Positions 19,293 to 30,363 of a DNA stretch of 64,000 bases are shown here, in pieces. Numbering within the stretch: the stretch's first letter is position 1; each line of letters opens with the position of its first letter. The notes under the pieces are model-generated. The model did not search any database. It was given only the letters and a program-made list of their open reading frames with translations, and was not told the origin of the DNA. Made by a program: the position numbers and the translations under genes. This DNA comes from JAEZBP01 sp963832725 (GTDB taxonomy: Bacteria; Myxococcota_A; Polyangia; Polyangiales; Sandaracinaceae): contig CAWHVG010000002.1 of NCBI GenBank assembly GCA_963832725.1, positions 1,550,001 to 1,614,000 on the forward strand. Direction: 5' to 3'.

Positions 19293-21713
19293 GTGTCCCC
19301 CACCGAAGCGCAGCGAGACGAAGAGCGGCGCCTCCGAGCATCCCTCGGCATTCCCGAGGACGCCGAAACCGTGCTGATCTTCGGCGAGACCAGCCATTGG
19401 GATCCGAACTGGCTCTTCACCTCCGAGGAGTACTACGAGCGGCGCATCCGCCGGATCCTGGACGAGGTCCTCTTCGAGCTGGAGCAGGAGCCGCGGCGCG
19501 TCTTCTCGATCGAGTCGCTCTTCTTCTTCCAGCGCTACTGGGAGCGCTGCCCGGAGCTCCACGATCGGCTCCGCGCCCTGGTGGCCGAGGGGAGGCTGCG
19601 CTTCACCGGGACCGGCATCACCACGCCCGACACGCTCCTGCCCTCGACCGAGGCGATCCTGCGCGATTACCTGCACGGTCAGGAGTGGCTGCGGGAGAAC
19701 GGCATGGATACCGAGCCGACGCTCGCCTACCTGCCGGACGACTTCGGGCACTCGCCGGCGCTCCCCTCCATGCTGGCCGCGCTCGGGTTCGAGCACGCCT
19801 GCGTCACCCGCATCGATGGAATGTACTTCGTGGGGACCGACTACCGCGGGCCCTCGTCCTACCCGCTGGCCGGCTCGAGCGCGGACCTGCTGGAGCGCGA
19901 GCTCCGAACGCAGGACTTCGTGTGGCGCGCGCCGGACGGCTCCGAGGTGCTCACGCACTGGAACGCGTTCACCTACTTCCAGGGCGACATGCTGGCCCAC
20001 ATCGGCGTCATCCGCTGGATGGGCGTCACCTTCGGCGTGCCGTGGCGGAGCGGCCGGCACGTGGCGCGCCGCATCGACAAGCTGGTGGAGCAGCTCGGGC
20101 CGCTCTCGCGCACGCCCTATCTCTTCTGTCCGATCGGATGCGACTTCAACGGGCCCATCCCCGGCTTGCTGGAGCTCTTGGACCGCTACGATCGCACCCG
20201 CTTCGGCGACACGGGCGTCTACGCGGTCAACGCCGGCATGGACGACTACATGAAGCTGGTGGACTGCCACCGCGCGCGCCTGCCGGTGTTGCGGCTCGAT
20301 CCGAACCCCTACTGGATGGGCTTCTACGCGAGCCGCCCGAGCGCCAAGCGCATCGTCAACCGCGTGGCGCGCAAGCTCATCCTCGCGGAGAAGCTCTCGT
20401 TCGCCAATCCGCCGGCTACCGCCGAAGCCGAGGAGCTGAAGCGGGCCTGGGATCTCGTGGTGCTCAGCAACCACCACGACTTCATCACCGGCACCTCGCC
20501 CGACCGCGTCTACCACGAGGAGCAGCTCCCCTGGCTGAACGAGGCGGAGCACCTCGCCGATCGCGCGCTCGCCCACGTCGCGCCGCCCGAGCGCGAACGC
20601 GGCGACTACGAAGAGCCGGAGCCTCCCGCGTGGTCGCTCGCGAACGGCCGGCTGGAGGTGGCGACGCCGTGGTATCGGCTGGTGCTCTCCGCGGCGACCG
20701 GTGGCTGCATCGTCAGCGCGGAGATCCACGACCAAGAGGTGCTGGCCGGGCCGGCCAACGACCTGGTGGCCTACCGCGACACCGGCGGCCTCTGGCGGAT
20801 GGGCAACGAGTACCGCGGCGGCACGTTCAAGGAGATCGCGCGGGCCAGCGATCGGCCGGCCCGATTGAGCGCCACCGAGCGCGAGGGCCGGCTGGAGGTC
20901 ATGGTCGAGTGCGAGCTGGCCGGCAGGCACGTGGAGCGCCGGCTCTGGCTGCGGGGGGACTCGCCCGTGGTGCGCATGCAGATCGAGGGGTCGGCGAAGC
21001 GCCAGCGCACCGTGACCTGCCGCTTCCCGATGCTCTCCGCCGCGAGCGCGCTGACCATGGACGTGCCGGGCGGCGTGCTGGAGAGGCCGATGCACAAGCT
21101 CTACACGCCGACGTTCTGGCCGGCGCGCTCGTTCGCGCACCTAGTAGACGAGGCCGGCTGGGGGCTGGCCGCGTTCCTCGGCGGTCCGGCCTGCGTGGGG
21201 CTGACCCGTGAAGGGGTGATGGAGTGGGTCGCGCTCCGCCACGCGCCGCTCGAGCTGGCGTTCGGCTTCCTGCCCATGCCGGCCCATCCGGCGTCGGGGA
21301 GCGAGGACGAGGCGACCACGCTGGAGTACGCCGTGTGGCTGACCCGAGCGGGGTCCTATCGCGACAACCTCGTCCCCCATCGCGTGCGGCGCGCATTGCG
21401 AGCGGCGCTCTTCCCGGTCGGCGCGCCCGATCTGGACACCGTCGCCAACGCCAAGGTGCTCACCGATCACGACGGCGTGTTGGTGACCGCGCTCAAGCCG
21501 GCGCACCGCGGCGAGGGAGTGATCGCCCGGCTGCGCAGCTACCTCGCCGACGGCGAGTCAATCGAGGTCGGCCTGCGCTCGCCCGTGCGGCCGATCCGCG
21601 CCGCGTGGCTCTGCGACGCGCGCGAGCGTGATCTCGGCGCGCTTCCGGTCCACGAGGGCGTGGTGAAGGTGCCGGTCAATCGCGCCATCACCAGCGTGCG
21701 CCTCGGGTTCTGA
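19293..21713 (+). CDS. Glycoside hydrolase family 38 (alpha-mannosidase type)
   Basis: 806 residues. The N-terminal catalytic region shows GH38 landmarks: HWDPNW (near 34) for zinc, DDFGHSPALPSML (near 148) with the nucleophile Asp, and NHHDFITGT (near 392), another metal/active-site motif. The C-terminal half (from ~450) is beta-rich, as in the mannosidase C-terminal domains. Known members cleave alpha-mannosides with a Zn2+ centre; exact linkage cannot be told. No signal peptide is visible from the chosen GTG start, so it may be cytosolic. An upstream start (19083) would add 70 low-complexity residues unlike the family. Confidence 0.82.
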   Translation: MSPTEAQRDEERRLRASLGIPEDAETVLIFGETSHWDPNWLFTSEEYYERRIRRILDEVLFELEQEPRRVFSIESLFFFQRYWERCPELHDRLRALVAEGRLRFTGTGITTPDTLLPSTEAILRDYLHGQEWLRENGMDTEPTLAYLPDDFGHSPALPSMLAALGFEHACVTRIDGMYFVGTDYRGPSSYPLAGSSADLLERELRTQDFVWRAPDGSEVLTHWNAFTYFQGDMLAHIGVIRWMGVTFGVPWRSGRHVARRIDKLVEQLGPLSRTPYLFCPIGCDFNGPIPGLLELLDRYDRTRFGDTGVYAVNAGMDDYMKLVDCHRARLPVLRLDPNPYWMGFYASRPSAKRIVNRVARKLILAEKLSFANPPATAEAEELKRAWDLVVLSNHHDFITGTSPDRVYHEEQLPWLNEAEHLADRALAHVAPPERERGDYEEPEPPAWSLANGRLEVATPWYRLVLSAATGGCIVSAEIHDQEVLAGPANDLVAYRDTGGLWRMGNEYRGGTFKEIARASDRPARLSATEREGRLEVMVECELAGRHVERRLWLRGDSPVVRMQIEGSAKRQRTVTCRFPMLSAASALTMDVPGGVLERPMHKLYTPTFWPARSFAHLVDEAGWGLAAFLGGPACVGLTREGVMEWVALRHAPLELAFGFLPMPAHPASGSEDEATTLEYAVWLTRAGSYRDNLVPHRVRRALRAALFPVGAPDLDTVANAKVLTDHDGVLVTALKPAHRGEGVIARLRSYLADGESIEVGLRSPVRPIRAAWLCDARERDLGALPVHEGVVKVPVNRAITSVRLGF

Positions 21714-21889
21714 GCGACTCGACGCCGGCGCTCGTCGTGCCGGGCGGATATCGGTCGTCGCGACGCGCGCGTGCGGCCGGCGTCACCGACCTGCTCGTGG
21801 GCACAGCGCGTGTCCTGGGCGGGTGCGCGGCCATGACACGGGCCCCGACTCGGCGTGCGCGGCGCTTCTGCGGCAGGCAGGTGCGCGGG

Positions 21890-23128
21890 TCAGGACGAGC
21901 CGGCGACGTGGCCGACCGGGCGTTGCGAGACGTCGCCCGATACGTCGGATGGCGGCGCCAGGCGGCCTCCGGCGTCGAGTGGGTAGGTGCGGCCGCGCCA
22001 GTTCACGAAGCGGCGCACGAAGATGGTCGGATAAAGGAGCGGCGTCAGGAGCAGGAGCGCCAAGGGCATCCACGCGTAGCGAGCCCCGAGCGGCGCACCG
22101 CCGAGCTGAACGTGGGCGCGGTAGACGCTCCATGACGAGCCGAGGATCACCGCCAGCGAGAGAGCGAGCGCGAACCCGTCGCCCGAAAGGAGCGCCAGCA
22201 CCGTCAGACCGGCGGCCATCCAGAAGAAGATCGCGTGGCGGAACGACGCCAGCGTGAACGACCAGTCGATGCCGCTCAGCGAGAACGCGATCCAGCGCCG
22301 GTAGACCCGCAGGAACTCCACGAACGGGAGCCCCTGCTGGATGATCGGCACCGAGCAGGGGGCGACCACGTTGCGATAACCGCACGCGCTCAGCCGGGCG
22401 CCGATGTACATGTCGTCGACGAACTGCCCCTGCACCGACGAGAGCCCGCCGATCGCCGAGAGCGCCTCGCGCTCGAAGATCATGAGCTGACCCATGATGA
22501 AAGGCAGCTCGTCATGCTCGAGCAGGGCCGCCGCCGCCACCGCGCCGCCGTAGATCCCGTTGAGCGTGAGCGCGTAGCCCGCGTCGCCGACGGTGCGCAG
22601 CGGGCTGGCGACGACGACCGGTGCGAAGACGGCGCCGGCGCTCTCGGAGCTGCGCAGCGCATCCACCATGCAGTTGAGTGTTCCGCGCGCGGGCCGGATG
22701 TCCGAGTCGGCGAACGCGACCAGCTCGCCGGTGGCGTGTGCCATCCCGACGATCATCGCGTTGAGCTTGCCGGTGTGACCCGCGGGCGGCTCGCCGCAGA
22801 AGATCACCCGAGCGAGGCCGTGATGGTGATCGGCGTTGTGCTCACGGATGGCGTCCAGCACCAGCGGGAAGGCCGGCTCGCGCTCGTGGTCGAAGACGAA
22901 GATGGTCTCGACGTCGCCGGGGTAGCCGTTGTCGAGCGCGGCGCGCACGTTGAGGTGAGCGTCTGCGTCGAGCCCCTTGATCGGTCGCACCACGGTCAGC
23001 GAGGGATAGTGGTGCAGCGGCCGGAACCGCGGCGCGGGGCGCATGGCCCTCCGCATCAGGCGGTGGAATTGCCACGCCTCAATCAAGATGACGAACGCGG
23101 CCAGCGTGAGCAGGGCTTGGGTGGTCAT
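21890..23128 (-). CDS. Membrane glycosyltransferase, GT21 (ceramide glucosyltransferase-like)
   Basis: 412 residues. One N-terminal membrane helix (ALLTLAAFVILIEAWQF) leads into a GT-A catalytic domain with VVRPIKGLD, DSDIRP (near 138-143), VDDMYIGARL and the terminal VYRRW (QXXRW-type, near 274). Three or so C-terminal helices follow (FFWMAAGLTVLALL; LALLLLTPLLYPTI). This D/D/D/(R/Q)XXRW layout is that of GT21. It would transfer a sugar from a nucleotide sugar to a lipid on the cytosolic face. Bacterial members act on sphingolipids or hopanoids; the acceptor here is unknown. It is convergent with the GH38 gene. Confidence 0.82.
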   Translation of the reverse strand: MTTQALLTLAAFVILIEAWQFHRLMRRAMRPAPRFRPLHHYPSLTVVRPIKGLDADAHLNVRAALDNGYPGDVETIFVFDHEREPAFPLVLDAIREHNADHHHGLARVIFCGEPPAGHTGKLNAMIVGMAHATGELVAFADSDIRPARGTLNCMVDALRSSESAGAVFAPVVVASPLRTVGDAGYALTLNGIYGGAVAAAALLEHDELPFIMGQLMIFEREALSAIGGLSSVQGQFVDDMYIGARLSACGYRNVVAPCSVPIIQQGLPFVEFLRVYRRWIAFSLSGIDWSFTLASFRHAIFFWMAAGLTVLALLSGDGFALALSLAVILGSSWSVYRAHVQLGGAPLGARYAWMPLALLLLTPLLYPTIFVRRFVNWRGRTYPLDAGGRLAPPSDVSGDVSQRPVGHVAGSS

Positions 23129-23453
23129 GTCCACTCGGCGGATGCTGAGAAGACAGACCCCAGACCGATTCCCACCAGGTGCGAGGTGCGCTTCGTCGAG
23201 AGGGCGAAAGCCGGCGCCGCCGCGTGTGACGGGGCCGGGCGTCTCGGCTGTGGCGTCGGGCGACGCGGAGCCCCTTCGAGCGGCGTTCGAACGTGGCGGA
23301 GGCCCTCGCCGGGCGGTGTCGTCCACGTGTCGGCAGCGTGACGGCGGAGCGTGATGGGGGAGGGCGACGGATCGGCTTTCGCCCCGGCCGATCGTGCCTC
23401 CTCGCGCCACCCCCCACCACGGGTAGTGGATGGCGCATGGTCTCGCGTAGCAC
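23129..23453. other. 325-bp gene-free stretch between divergent genes
   Basis: No coding signal or repeat seen. It must hold the promoters of the glycosyltransferase (left) and the SNF2 gene (right). The missing N-terminal part of the SNF2 protein is not encoded here in any frame. Confidence 0.55.
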
Positions 23454-25929
23454 GTGAGATCCGAGGTCGTTTGGGGATCGACAAGCGCGCCCCGGTTTGA
23501 TCTAAAGGCGCTCGTGCGTTGGACGACAGAGAGCACGAGCACGACCCGACCCGGCCCGATCAGCGGCGCGCCGCGCGACGCCGCCGTGCCGGTCGGAGGG
23601 ACTGTCGGCGGGGCCGTCGATGAGACGCCCGTCGCCGTCACGCCTTGCGTTCGCCTGCGTCTCGAGCAGGTCACCATCGATCGGAGCGCCGGCTTCGGGG
23701 CCATGCTCGAGACGATCGACGCGCCGGTGGTCGAGCTCTCGTACGACTACGGCGGCCAGCGGATCAGCGCCTGCGATCCGCGCGATCGCTTCTTCCGGGC
23801 GACGGCCGGCGGCGTCCGGGGCGTCCCTCGAAATTTCGAAGCCGAGACCCGCGCGCGCTGCCTGCTCGAGAGCTTCGGCGCCGTCGATCTCGAGTGCCTG
23901 GAGGACTACGCCGTCCCGCCCGACAGCCGCGCGCACTATCTGTTGCGCTGCGAGGGCGACGTCCACGACTACTGCGGGTTCAGCGCGGCGATCGTGCCGC
24001 GCCTGCGCGAGCTCGGCTGGCACGTCGAGATCGACTCCAGCTACCCCTACCAGGTCGTCGAGAACGAGTCGGTCGCCTACTACGCCAGCGTCGAGCCGGA
24101 CGACGAGCGGCCCGATTGGTTCGGGCTCGAGCTCGGGGTGGAGCTCGGCGGGCGGAGGGTGAACCTCCTCCCGGCGTTGATCGATCTCTTGGACGGGAGC
24201 GGTGACGGCGGCACGCTCGCGTCGCTGACCACCTACAAGCGCTGCGTGGCGGTGCCCTTGCCCGACGGTCGCTACCTGCCGGTGCCGCCCGAGCAGATCC
24301 AGGCGCTCCTGAGGGTGCTGAGCGAGCTCTACGAGGGCGAGGATCTGGGTGAGGACGAGATCCTCGCCTTCCCGCGCGGCAAGGCCGGCGCGCTGCCGCG
24401 GCTCGACGAGGTCTTCGTCGAGTCGGAGGTCGAGCTGAGCTGGGAGGGCGAGCGGGAGATCCGCGAGGTCGGGGAGGTCCTCACCTCCACGCCGATGGTC
24501 CGCGTCAGCGCGCCGAGCGGGCTGAAGGCGACGCTGCGCAGCTATCAGCACGAGGGGCTCGAGTGGCTGCAGCACCTTCGCGCCTGCGAGGTGGGCGGCA
24601 TCCTGGCCGACGACATGGGGCTCGGGAAGACGCTCCAGACCATCGCGCACCTGGCGGCGGAGAAGGAGTCCGGGCGGCTCGAGCTGCCGGCGCTGGTCGT
24701 CGCGCCGACCAGCCTCGTCGGCGTGTGGGAGCGGGAGATCGCCAAGTTCGCGCCGCACCTGAGCACGCTGATCGTACACGGGCCGAAAAGGCACGAGCGC
24801 TTCGAGGACATCCCGAAGGCCGACGTCGTGATCACGAGCTATCCGCTCCTGGTTCGCGACGAAGCGCGCTTCCTGGAGCGGGACTACCACCTGCTGATCC
24901 TCGACGAAGCGCACACCATCAAGAACACGCGCAGCCAGGCGCACCGCGCGGCCAAGCGCATGCGGGCCAACCACCGGCTCTGCATCACCGGCACGCCGGT
25001 CGAGAATCACCTCGGCGAGCTGTGGGCGCTCTTCGACTTCCTGAACCCGGGCCTGCTCGGCGACGAGCTGAGCTTCCGGCGCTGGTATCGCATCCCGATC
25101 GAGCAGCTCGGCGACGAGGAGCGGATGGCGACGCTCCGCCAGCAGCTCAGCCCCTACATCCTGCGCCGGCTCAAGCAGGAGGTGGCCACCGAGCTGCCGC
25201 CCAAGACCGAGCTGCTGCGCCCGGTGGTGCTCACCGGCAAGCAGCGCGAGCTCTACGAGAGCATCCGCGTGGCCGCGCACGGCGAGGTCCGCCGGCTCAT
25301 CGCGAAGAAGGGGCTGGCCGGCTCGACGGTGCCGATCCTCGACGCGCTGACCAAGCTCCGGCAGGTCTGCTGCGATCCGCGGCTGGTGCCGATGCGGGCG
25401 GCGCGCGACGTGACCCGCTCGGCGAAGTACGAGCTCCTCTTCGAGCTCCTCGAGGGGCAGCTCGGGCGCGGCCACCGCGTGCTGGTGTTCAGCCAGTTCA
25501 CGCGGATGCTGCGGCTCATCGCCCGCGGTCTTTCGGAGCGCAACGAGCGCTTCTTGATGCTCACCGGCGAGAGCAAGGACCGGCAGCAGCTCGTCGATCG
25601 CTTCGAAAGCGGGCGAGGCGGACGTCTTCTTGATCAGCCTCAAGGCCGGCGGCGTCGGGCTCACGCTGACCAGCGCCGACACGGTGGTCCACTACGATCC
25701 TTGGTGGAACCCGGCGGCACAGGATCAGGCGACCGACCGCGCGTACCGGATCGGCCAGACCAAACCGGTCGTCGCCTACAACCTCTTCGCGCAGGGCAGC
25801 GTCGAGGAGCGGATGCTCCAGCTCCAGCAGCGCAAGCGGAAGCTCGCCCAGGGGATCCTCAGCGGCGCCGGCGGCCGGCTTTCCCTGAATGAGGATGATC
25901 TAGAGGAGCTTTTCGCGCCGCTGGGCTGA
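23454..25929 (+). CDS. SNF2-family DEAD/DEAH ATPase, short form (one frame disruption)
   Basis: 824 residues after repair. Residues ~100-330 match the region that precedes the motor in bacterial SNF2 proteins (WHVEIDSSYPYQVVE; DWFGLELGVELGGRRVNLL). The motor has DDMGLGKT (near 385), VVAPTSLVGVWEREI, DEAH (near 483), GTPVEN, then in the second lobe FSQFTRML, GGVGLTLTSAD and RAYRIGQ. Frame changes at the G run 25611-25613; one G fewer gives ESGEADVFLISLKAGG. It would remodel DNA-protein complexes using ATP. Compared with the common ~1,100-residue bacterial form it lacks the N-terminal SWIM-type zinc region; the GTG start follows an in-frame stop by one codon. Confidence 0.85.
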
Positions 25930-25939
25930 CAAAGCCCAG
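25921..25939 (+). other. Hairpin over the SNF2 stop codon
   Basis: CTGGGCT (25921-25927) pairs with AGCCCAG (25933-25939) around a five-base loop and covers the TGA. It may stabilise the 3' end of the mRNA just ahead of the terminator. Confidence 0.6.
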
Positions 25940-25958
25940 GGAAACGCGGCTCGCTGAG

Positions 25959-25988
25959 AAAAAAGCGGCATCGAGCGACGCTTTTTTT
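25959..25988. terminator. Intrinsic terminator after SNF2, T-run on both strands
   Basis: AAAAAAGCG (25959-25967) and CGCTTTTTT (25979-25987) form a 9-bp stem with an 11-base loop. The T run follows on the plus strand, and the A run gives the same on the minus strand. It is the clearest Rho-independent terminator in this GC-rich window. Confidence 0.85.
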
Positions 25989-26103
25989 ACAGATTGGCGA
26001 GCGCGTCGCCGTTCTCGGGAATACCTGCGGGGGGTGTCGGCTGGGGGCCTGGCGTCATCCACCGAGGCTCGAACTGCGTCTCATCACGTTCGGAGGACCT
26101 CCC

Positions 26104-26382
26104 ATGAACGACGACTCCCGCCGCAAGACCATCGCACGGCTGCGACGCGCCGCCGGGCAAGTGGAGGGCATCACGCGGATGCTCGAGGACAGGCGCGAGT
26201 GCAGCGAGGTGCTGGTGCAGATCGCCGCCGCGCGGGCGGCGCTCGGACGGGCCGCGGGGCTGGTCCTCGAGGCCCATCTACAGCGGGTGATCGACGACGT
26301 CGTCCGCTCCGACGACGACCCGAGCCGTGACGAGTACGTCGCCCAGCTGCTGGAGGTCTTCGGCCGTTACTGCACGGGCTGA
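26104..26382 (+). CDS. Metal- or aldehyde-sensing repressor, CsoR/RcnR/FrmR family
   Basis: 92 residues, all-helical. The family signature RLRRAAGQVEGITRMLEDRRECSEVLVQ is present in outline, with the first-site Cys in RECSEV (near 38) and a His in EAHLQRV (near 59). CsoR copper sensors have a second Cys four residues after that His; here the position is Val. The Cys-His pattern is closer to FrmR/RcnR-like members, so the ligand may be formaldehyde or a metal other than Cu(I). A GGAGG site precedes the ATG. Its operator and target are not evident; it stands between a terminator and a convergent gene. Confidence 0.8.
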   Translation: MNDDSRRKTIARLRRAAGQVEGITRMLEDRRECSEVLVQIAAARAALGRAAGLVLEAHLQRVIDDVVRSDDDPSRDEYVAQLLEVFGRYCTG

Positions 26383-26426
26383 CGCGAAGGTCCGAGCTCC
26401 GACGGCAGGCTCGCTCGAACGGGTTG

Positions 26427-27107
26427 TCAGGGAGCCGGGAGGGGGGTCGGCGCGGCCTCGGCGCGGCAGCATGGCGGGAGCACGGCGCGGATGGCGCCCA
26501 TCGCGATCCGGACCTTCTCGAAGAAGTCGTCGGTGCTGGGGACCGCCGTCCGGTTGGGGTGTGCGCTCCAGATGGCCGCGATGCGTGCGTCGATCGCCAG
26601 CGCCTGGGCCGGCGACTCAATCCGCAGCCCGTTGCTGTGGTCGTAGCCCTGATGGGCCGTGGGCGTGTGCAGGTGGATGACCGCCGCGTAGCGCGCGAGC
26701 TCGGCCTCGACGGTGCTCCCCACGTCGCGCCAGAAGGCCTCTTCGGCGTCCGGCCAGTACGCGAGCCCGTCGAGCGTGCCGCGATCGCAGAGCATCACGC
26801 TGGCGTTCTTCTCCTCGACGACCAGGCGCTCGATCTGGTGCTGGACGTGGAAGATGGCGCGCTGCGCGGCCCGCTTGGCCGGCAAGGTGTCGTGTCGCGG
26901 GAAGCCCCCTCCGAAGATGAGGCTCGCCGCCTCCGGGAGGATGGCGACGTGGTGGCACAGCATCCGACGGGCCATCTCGAGGACGGCCGTCTTGCCCGCC
27001 CCCGGCCCGCCGGTGACCGCGATGTGCAGAGGCGCGTGGGTCTCTTCCCGGCACGTGCAGGGCAGCGACCCGTAGCCCAACCCGACGCTGGCGCCCGCGT
27101 GGGTCAT
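26427..27107 (-). CDS. AAA-type ATP/GTP-binding protein (AAA_28/NadR-like P-loop)
   Basis: 226 residues. A P-loop GGPGAGKTAVLEM lies near residue 33. It is followed by LPEAASLIFGGGFPR, VMLCDRGTLDGLAYW (Walker-B-like) and IHLHTP, the order seen in AAA_28/NadR ribosylnicotinamide-kinase-like proteins. These bind or phosphorylate small nucleotides or metabolites; the substrate is unknown. A Cys pair (SLPCTCREE) precedes the P-loop, and the C-terminus has PPCCR. Its ATG overlaps the stop of a small upstream frame (ATGA), suggesting coupling. It is convergent with the CsoR-like gene. Confidence 0.7.
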   Translation of the reverse strand: MTHAGASVGLGYGSLPCTCREETHAPLHIAVTGGPGAGKTAVLEMARRMLCHHVAILPEAASLIFGGGFPRHDTLPAKRAAQRAIFHVQHQIERLVVEEKNASVMLCDRGTLDGLAYWPDAEEAFWRDVGSTVEAELARYAAVIHLHTPTAHQGYDHSNGLRIESPAQALAIDARIAAIWSAHPNRTAVPSTDDFFEKVRIAMGAIRAVLPPCCRAEAAPTPLPAP

Positions 27108-27313
27108 TCGGTGGCCTCTAGATGTGCTCGGCGGGAGTCGTAACCCACCTCGTGGGCGGGACGGGGCCCAGCTGCGACCCGGGCCTCCTCGACGATACTC
27201 GGCATCGCCTCGTCGGCCCGAGCCACAGCTGGACCCCATCGCGCTCCGCGATGCGCATCACCACTCTCGCCTCGCACATCTAGGAGGATTGGAGCTGTCG
27301 TCACGGACCGCAT
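27104..27313 (-). CDS. Small frame coupled to the AAA gene, uncertain
   Basis: 69 codons whose TGA overlaps the AAA gene's ATG in an ATGA arrangement, the same coupling seen in real gene pairs here. The protein (ARADEAMPSIVEEARVAAGP in the middle) matches nothing I know and has no domain signal. It may be a real small protein, a leader frame or chance. Confidence 0.3.
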   Translation of the reverse strand: MRSVTTAPILLDVRGESGDAHRGARWGPAVARADEAMPSIVEEARVAAGPRPAHEVGYDSRRAHLEATE

Positions 27314-27478
27314 GATAGCAGTCCGTCGAGGAAGCTCCCTCCTCGTCTTCGGGTGGGAGGACCCACCCGCCGACGCATCGCCGGTGGCTCCGGCAGATGC
27401 GCTGCCGTCATGTGTCCGACCACCCGGACGGTGACTGTCCGGTTGCCCGGACGACCAGATGTGCTCGAAGCTCGCGCT

Positions 27479-27823
27479 CTATCCGAGCCAAGTGAGGGCG
27501 GCGTCCTCGTCCTCGAAGAAGCGCACCTCGCCGTCGAAGATCGGCGCTGCCAGCTTCGAGCCCACCTCCTCCCACTTTCGGTCGCCCACCACCGCCGCCT
27601 TGCTGATGTCGTGGCGATGCCGGACGTCGAAGCGCAGGTCTTCGATGAGCCCGGTCGGCGTCCAGCCGTGGAAGTCCGTGAGGCGGACGAGCATGCGCAG
27701 CCGCCCGGAGCGATGGATCTGTTCCTCCAGCGCCGGCACGATGCGCTCGTAGTCCTTCTGGTCCAGTCGGTCGCGGGCCTCCATGACCACGCGATCGCCC
27801 TCTTGTTCGCGAATGCTCAACAT
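27479..27823 (-). CDS. SpoIIAA-like (STAS/SEC14-type) protein
   Basis: 114 residues. It matches the SpoIIAA-like family: EARDRLDQKDYERIVPALEE, LVRLTDFHGWTPTGLIEDL, DISKAAVVGDRKWEEV and the ending DEDAALTWL. The family adopts a STAS-like alpha/beta fold and is often linked to stress or lipid-related roles, but no activity is established. It is a single cytosolic domain of family length. It stands alone, 91 bases downstream of the leftward gene at 27915-28568. Confidence 0.8.
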   Translation of the reverse strand: MLSIREQEGDRVVMEARDRLDQKDYERIVPALEEQIHRSGRLRMLVRLTDFHGWTPTGLIEDLRFDVRHRHDISKAAVVGDRKWEEVGSKLAAPIFDGEVRFFEDEDAALTWLG

Positions 27824-27914
27824 ACCCCTTCAGGTAGGGGCGTCGCGGCGCCCGCAAACGGAGGCAGCGCGCCTCACCCGGAGGAGGTGCGTGGGCCCCG
27901 ATCAGTCCGCGCGA

Positions 27915-28568
27915 TCAGTCCGCGCGCCGGTACGTGAGCCGGTAGCGGATGTCGGAGGGGAGCTGATCGCTGTGGATGCGGACGAGCATCGACAGCCGCT
28001 CGCCGTCGGGGCGGAGGGAGAACACGTTCGTGCGGGAGCCGCGCTGGGCCACCGATCGGGCGACCAGCGTTCCGGCGTCGTAGCGCATGGACAGGCGCAC
28101 CGCGTCGCCGGCCGCGTCCCGGACCGGGCGTGCGGGCCCGTTGACCGGGACCTCGATCGGGCCCCAGTCGTCGAGGGCGATCGTGATGGTGTCGTCGGGG
28201 CTCACGTCGAAGCGGATGTGCTGCTCGGGCCGGATTCGCCGATGGATCTCGCCGCGGGCGATCTCGCGGATGAAGAGGTTGAGCTGATCGACGACGTGAT
28301 CGATCGCGCGCTCCATCCCGTGCAGCTCGCGCGGGTCGCCGGCGTGGACATACGATCCCACGAACTGCGAGAGCGCCGGCGCCTGCGTGCTGCCTCGCGC
28401 CGGGAAAAGCAGCGCCGGCACCAGCAGCGCGACTCCGATGGCGAGAGCGGCCGCCGCGCCGAGGATCGCTGCCATGGTTCGGCGAAGCACGTCCACTCGT
28501 CTTAGCAGGATACGGGCCGACCCTGCCAGTCTGAAGGCGCGCACGCGCGGTCGCGGAATGCGAGACAT
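27915..28568 (-). CDS. Membrane-anchored protein of unknown function
   Basis: 217 residues. An Arg-rich start is followed by one strong membrane helix (AAILGAAAALAIGVALLVPALLF in outline, residues ~32-55), then a soluble domain with alternating charged and hydrophobic stretches (HIRFDVSPDDTITIALDDWG; RLSMRYDAGTL). A positive N-terminus predicts the C-terminal domain outside the cytosol. I recognise no family. A start at 28475 directly before the helix is equally possible. Confidence 0.55.
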   Translation of the reverse strand: MSRIPRPRVRAFRLAGSARILLRRVDVLRRTMAAILGAAAALAIGVALLVPALLFPARGSTQAPALSQFVGSYVHAGDPRELHGMERAIDHVVDQLNLFIREIARGEIHRRIRPEQHIRFDVSPDDTITIALDDWGPIEVPVNGPARPVRDAAGDAVRLSMRYDAGTLVARSVAQRGSRTNVFSLRPDGERLSMLVRIHSDQLPSDIRYRLTYRRAD

Positions 28569-28732
28569 CGTTGTCGCTCGCGCCCGTCGCGTTGGACCAG
28601 TCTGTCACACCGTCGGGCGTCGCACGCCGAGGGCCGTTCGTGAGTTGACGCATGGCCGTCGAGTGGGGCGCGCACGACGCTTGGCGACCCGAAGGCGGGC
28701 GTTTCACAGCCGGAAGACGAGGAAAGACGACG

Positions 28733-30278
<1,546 letters not shown>

Positions 30279-30363
30279 GGAGACGACAGCGCCCCTCGCT
30301 CCGCTGCCGCTCCGGGCCCATCGGCGGTGTCCCCTGCGTTCGCGCGCCGCTGGAGTGTTCGGG

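Noticed and set aside
16401..21140. A 1,579-codon leftward open frame
   Set aside because: It is antisense to the SDR, fusion and GH38 genes, which have clear family motifs. Its product is Arg/His/Ala-rich with no domains, the expected shadow of GC-rich coding DNA.
23502..25682. A 726-codon leftward open frame
   Set aside because: Antisense shadow of the SNF2 gene.
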